Source of the DNA: Marinobacter guineae
Lineage (GTDB): Bacteria > Pseudomonadota > Gammaproteobacteria > Pseudomonadales > Oleiphilaceae
Reading direction: 5' to 3'
Length of the DNA stretch: 64,000 nucleotides
Assembly: GCF_002744735.1 (NCBI RefSeq)
Contig: NZ_KZ319340.1
Location: 1,149,030-1,213,029, forward strand
Shown piece after piece: positions 61,400 through 64,000 of this stretch (positions are counted from its first letter, which is position 1; every line of letters starts with the position of its first letter). A program made the position numbers and the translations under genes. The notes beneath the pieces were generated by a model. That model was given only the letters and a program-made list of their open reading frames with translations. It was not told the DNA's origin and searched no databases.

Positions 61400-62192
61400 C
61401 TACGCCATTGGCGATATTCAGGGCTGTTACGACCGTCTTAGGGATGTCCTGGCCAAAGTGGATTTCTCGCCCTCACGGGACCGTCTGTGGGTCGCGGGGG
61501 ACCTGATCAACCGGGGCCCTTCCTCGCTGGAAACCCTTAGGTACATCGAGAGCCTGGGTACCTCTGCGGTGGTGGTGCTTGGAAATCACGACCTGCATCT
61601 GCTGGCGGTTGCCCTTGGCGGTCATGAAACCCGCCGTAAAGACACCCTGGCGGATATTCTGGAAGCGCCCGACCACGACCGGCTAGTGAACTGGCTCCGC
61701 CAACAGTCGCTCTGTATTCACGATCCGGCCCGCGACCTGGTCATGGTTCACGCTGGCCTGCCTCACATCTGGTCTGTGGACCAGGCCATGAATTTTGCCC
61801 GTGAGGTGGAAGAGGTGATCCGCGGCGATGTTGCAACGGAGTATTTCACCCATATGTACGGCAATCAGCCGGAGCGCTGGGATGATCATCTGGCGGGCAT
61901 GGACCGCTGGCGGATTATTACTAACTACCTCACCCGCATGCGTTTTATCGCTGAAGATGGCACCCTGGAATTGGCAACCAAGGAATCCGCGGGCGATGCC
62001 CCGGAAGGTTTTTCCCCCTGGTTTCGCTATCCCCGTAACGATGATACCCGTGTCGTGTTCGGGCACTGGGCTGCCCTGGAAGGCAACACTGGAGTTGACC
62101 GTTTCATTGGCCTGGATACCGGCTGTGTCTGGGGGGGTGTACTGACCATGATGAATCTGGATTCCGGAGAAAAGATCCACTGTGACTGCTGA
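61392..62192 (+). CDS. apaH: Diadenosine tetraphosphatase (symmetrical)
   Basis: Hydrolyses Ap4A to two ADP; also removes Np4-type caps from RNA. 266 residues of the metallophosphoesterase family with the motifs GDIQGCYD (Asp-His in the family, here Gln in place of His), AGDLINRGPSSLE, LGNHDLHLLA and MVHAGLPHIW. I use ATG 61392; GTG 61389 directly before it is an alternative start. Last in the lptD-surA-pdxA-rsmA-apaH order and overlaps the DUF423 gene by 11 bases. Confidence 0.95.
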   Translation: MTDYAIGDIQGCYDRLRDVLAKVDFSPSRDRLWVAGDLINRGPSSLETLRYIESLGTSAVVVLGNHDLHLLAVALGGHETRRKDTLADILEAPDHDRLVNWLRQQSLCIHDPARDLVMVHAGLPHIWSVDQAMNFAREVEEVIRGDVATEYFTHMYGNQPERWDDHLAGMDRWRIITNYLTRMRFIAEDGTLELATKESAGDAPEGFSPWFRYPRNDDTRVVFGHWAALEGNTGVDRFIGLDTGCVWGGVLTMMNLDSGEKIHCDC

Positions 62193-62595
62193 ATCCGTAC
62201 AACAGGGCCGCGGGCGAGTTTTGGGGGTTCCCCTCATCGCCGGTGGTGTTCTGGCCCTTCTGGCGGTGATGGCGGGCGCGTTTGGTGCCCATGGTTTACG
62301 CGGCCTGGTCAGTGAACGGGGCCTTGAAGTTTTCCAGACTGCCGTCACCTATCAGATGTATCACTCCATTGCGCTGGTTCTGGTGGCAATTCTGGCCGCG
62401 CTGGGACTGTCCAGGAAGCTGTTGGGTTGGGCGGCCGGGTTTTATCTGGCCGGTATCCTGCTCTTCAGTGGCAGTCTTTATCTGCTGGTACTGACCGAAA
62501 TCCGCTGGATTGGTCCGGTTACACCGCTCGGCGGGGTGTGTTTTATGGTCGGTTGGGCACTGTTGATAGCGGCCGGCATAAACCGGAACAAGTGA
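62182..62595 (+). CDS. DUF423 small membrane protein
   Basis: 137 residues with four membrane segments and a GTG start at 62182, inside the 3' end of apaH. Typical DUF423 stretches are AVMAGAFGAHGLRG (about 27-40) and FQTAVTYQMYHSIALVLVA (about 50-68). The family (E. coli YgdD) has no established function. It lies between apaH and thiS, and overlaps apaH by 11 bases. Confidence 0.9.
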   Translation: MTAESVQQGRGRVLGVPLIAGGVLALLAVMAGAFGAHGLRGLVSERGLEVFQTAVTYQMYHSIALVLVAILAALGLSRKLLGWAAGFYLAGILLFSGSLYLLVLTEIRWIGPVTPLGGVCFMVGWALLIAAGINRNK

Positions 62596-62619
62596 CGAAT
62601 AGTGAGGTTCAAGACGCTC

Positions 62620-62820
62620 ATGCAGGTTGAAGTGAATGGTAACGCGATGGAGCTGCCGGCTGGCGCGACCATTGCGACACTGATCGAACAGTTGGCCCTC
62701 GCGGGCAAGCGGCTGGCTGTTGAGGTGAATGAAGACATCGTCCCCCGGAGCCAACACCTGGAATTTACCCTGAGTGATGGCGACCGTGTTGAAGTCGTCC
62801 ACGCCATTGGCGGCGGCTGA
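62620..62820 (+). CDS. thiS: Sulfur carrier protein ThiS
   Basis: 66 residues, ubiquitin-like fold, ending in the Gly-Gly tail (HAIGGG) that becomes a thiocarboxylate to give sulfur to the thiazole of thiamine. ATG 62620 ([12 protein letters not shown]) gives the usual length; the GTG six codons earlier is less likely. Small gene followed by thiG after 79 bases, the common thiS-thiG order. Confidence 0.95.
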   Translation: MQVEVNGNAMELPAGATIATLIEQLALAGKRLAVEVNEDIVPRSQHLEFTLSDGDRVEVVHAIGGG

Positions 62821-62899
62821 CGGAGCGGCCCCCGCTGCTGATTGTCCCATCGGTACCGACGATTTCCATCCTCCCGAATTCAAGATACCCAGGAACACT

Positions 62900-63721
62900 A
62901 TGACAGACAAACCGACAGACACACCCGAACTCCAGCTTCCCAAAGACAGGCCGCTCGAAATCGCCGGCCGTGTTTACCAGTCCCGGTTGCTGGTTGGTAC
63001 CGGCAAGTATCGCGACATGATGGAGGCCGGCCATGCCATCGAGACCAGTGGCGCGGAAATCGTCACGGTTGCCGTACGCCGGACCAATCTGGGCCAGAAC
63101 CCGGATGAGCCGAACCTGCTGGATGTGATTTCTCCGAAACGCTACACCATCTTGCCGAACACCGCCGGCTGCTATAGCGCCAAAGATGCAGTGCGCACCT
63201 GCAAATTGGCCCGGGAACTGCTTGATGGCCACGATCTGGTCAAACTGGAAGTGCTGGGCGAGGAAAAGACCCTCTACCCGAACATGACCGAAACGCTGGT
63301 GGCCGCCGAAGAGCTGATCAAAGACGGCTTCAAGGTGATGGTCTACTGCTCCGATGACCCGTTGCTGGCCAAGCGCCTGGAAGACATGGGCTGCGTGGCC
63401 ATAATGCCCCTGGGTGCGCCCATTGGTTCCGGGCTTGGTATCCAGAACCGGTACAACATCCGTCTGATTGTTGAGAACGCCAATGTGCCGGTGCTTGTCG
63501 ATGCCGGCGTAGGCACAGCGTCAGACGCCACCATTGCGATGGAACTGGGTTGCGATGGCGTTCTGATGAACACGGCTATCGCCCAGGCGAAAGACCCCAT
63601 CAAGATGGCCAACGCCATGCGCCTTGCCATCGAGGCTGGTCGTGAAGCCTACCTGGCGGGCCGTATGCCCAAGAAACTCTACGCCAGCGCATCGTCGCCC
63701 ATTGATGGCACCTTCTTCTGA
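62900..63721 (+). CDS. thiG: Thiazole synthase
   Basis: Builds the thiazole phosphate of thiamine from deoxyxylulose 5-phosphate, ThiS-thiocarboxylate and dehydroglycine. 273 residues from ATG 62900, preceded by AGGAA; the frame begins further up at 62774 but overlaps thiS and is not needed. TIM-barrel motifs: [15 protein letters not shown], the lysine in [16 protein letters not shown] (imine-forming), and [16 protein letters not shown] and [18 protein letters not shown]. Pairs with thiS. Confidence 0.96.
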   Translation: MTDKPTDTPELQLPKDRPLEIAGRVYQSRLLVGTGKYRDMMEAGHAIETSGAEIVTVAVRRTNLGQNPDEPNLLDVISPKRYTILPNTAGCYSAKDAVRTCKLARELLDGHDLVKLEVLGEEKTLYPNMTETLVAAEELIKDGFKVMVYCSDDPLLAKRLEDMGCVAIMPLGAPIGSGLGIQNRYNIRLIVENANVPVLVDAGVGTASDATIAMELGCDGVLMNTAIAQAKDPIKMANAMRLAIEAGREAYLAGRMPKKLYASASSPIDGTFF

Positions 63722-63739
63722 AAAGGCTGAAAATGGAGT

Positions 63740-63805
63740 CAGATGAAGGCTTTCATCTGGCCCCGTGTTTACAATAACCGAGGGCCGGCATCGAACGACC
63801 GGCCC
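63740..63805. repeat. Two hairpins between thiG and slmA
   Basis: CAGATGAA-GGCT-TTCATCTG at 63740-63759 is a perfect hairpin 19 bases after the thiG stop, and GGGCCGG/CCGGCCC at 63782-63805 a second. Only a short TTT follows the first (63768-63770), so termination is possible but weak. The second lies upstream of slmA. Confidence 0.45.
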
Positions 63806-63839
63806 CGACGACGATAAATCAGAGCGCTGCTGTCCTGCC

Positions 63840-64000
63840 ATGACTGACCAGAAACCCAGTCGCCGCGAGGCGATTCTCCATGCCCTTGTGGAACTCCTGG
63901 AGACCGACCCGGGAGCCCGCATCACCACCGCTGGCCTCGCCAAATCCGTGGGCGTAACCGAGGCGGCCTTGTATCGCCACTTTCCCAGCAAGCGGAAAAT
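63840..64000 (+). CDS. slmA: Nucleoid occlusion factor SlmA, N-terminal part (runs off right edge)
   Basis: TetR-like protein that binds DNA sites around the nucleoid and blocks FtsZ ring assembly over it. The visible 53 residues begin [20 protein letters not shown], and include the helix-turn-helix [20 protein letters not shown], with the FPSK after it, which match SlmA. The start at ATG 63840 suits the family length. The C-terminal FtsZ-interaction part lies outside the window. In other gammaproteobacteria slmA lies near dut and coaBC; here it is by thiG. Confidence 0.85.
   Translation, partial: MTDQKPSRREAILHALVELLETDPGARITTAGLAKSVGVTEAALYRHFPSKRK

Noticed and set aside
62774-62899. N-terminal extension of thiG overlapping thiS
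   Set aside because: The extra residues do not belong to ThiG and ATG 62900 has a good ribosome site; the extension is an open frame only.

Overview
The window is a chromosomal stretch of a marine gammaproteobacterium, most like Marinobacter. The evidence is the GC-rich third codon positions, gene neighbourhoods shared with Pseudomonas and Marinobacter (coaBC-dut-algC-argB; murU-amgK beside lptD-surA-pdxA-rsmA-apaH; trpE-trpG-trpD-trpC-gph-rpe), a Vfr-like CRP protein, a long membrane-anchored AlgC, and a TetR/GMC/aldehyde dehydrogenase alcohol-oxidation cluster. I see no rRNA, tRNA, CRISPR array, prophage or insertion sequence. The genus is an inference from family knowledge, not from a search.

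Layout. 1-3.6 kb: GMC oxidoreductase (cut by the left edge), its Tat-exported partner, a coniferyl-type aldehyde dehydrogenase and a divergent TetR regulator, with a perfect 16-bp palindrome between the last two. 3.6-8.5 kb: stacked hairpins and a terminator, then a predicted gluconate operon (TRAP transporter, gluconokinase, LacI-type repressor) headed by a palindrome that looks like a GntR operator. 8.5-12.1 kb: engB, cytochrome c4, dsbA, an EEP-family protein, rpmG-rpmB. 12.3-23.6 kb: radC; coaBC, dut, algC; arginine genes argB, argE and argA, with an unrecognised membrane-anchored protein between argB and argE; a convergent lipoprotein aminopeptidase. 23.7-28.4 kb: a 1256-residue PilZ/DUF1631/GGDEF-EAL protein with degenerate sites, and a phosphoribulokinase. 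28.4-37.1 kb: pirin, speD, OsmC, CRP/Vfr, modABC, a lipase-like hydrolase, a membrane di-iron hydroxylase and a GST. 37.1-41.3 kb: an amino-acid-type binding lipoprotein and a ProXWV-type betaine/choline ABC transporter. 41.5-46.1 kb: an M14 peptidase, an alpha/beta hydrolase, a GST, a diguanylate cyclase and DUF4202. 46.2-52.0 kb: trpC, trpD, trpG, trpE, gph, rpe. 52.1-64 kb: DUF3530, a J-domain protein, murU, amgK; then lptD, surA, pdxA, rsmA, apaH, DUF423, thiS, thiG and the start of slmA (cut by the right edge).

How the parts fit. Several blocks are pathway units: gluconate uptake and phosphorylation under a local repressor; coenzyme A and dUTP/sugar phosphate metabolism leading into arginine synthesis; tryptophan synthesis; cell-envelope building (MurU/AmgK recycling, LptD, SurA), with DsbA elsewhere in the window to oxidise LptD's four visible cysteines.

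The least explained signal is a small family of intergenic palindromes at about 21.07-21.18, 46.12-46.22 and 47.09-47.27 kb. Each has a related core (two short copies and one long variant) inside perfect 23-27-bp arms, and the arms are self-complementary at each site but largely different between sites. Two copies flank trpC.
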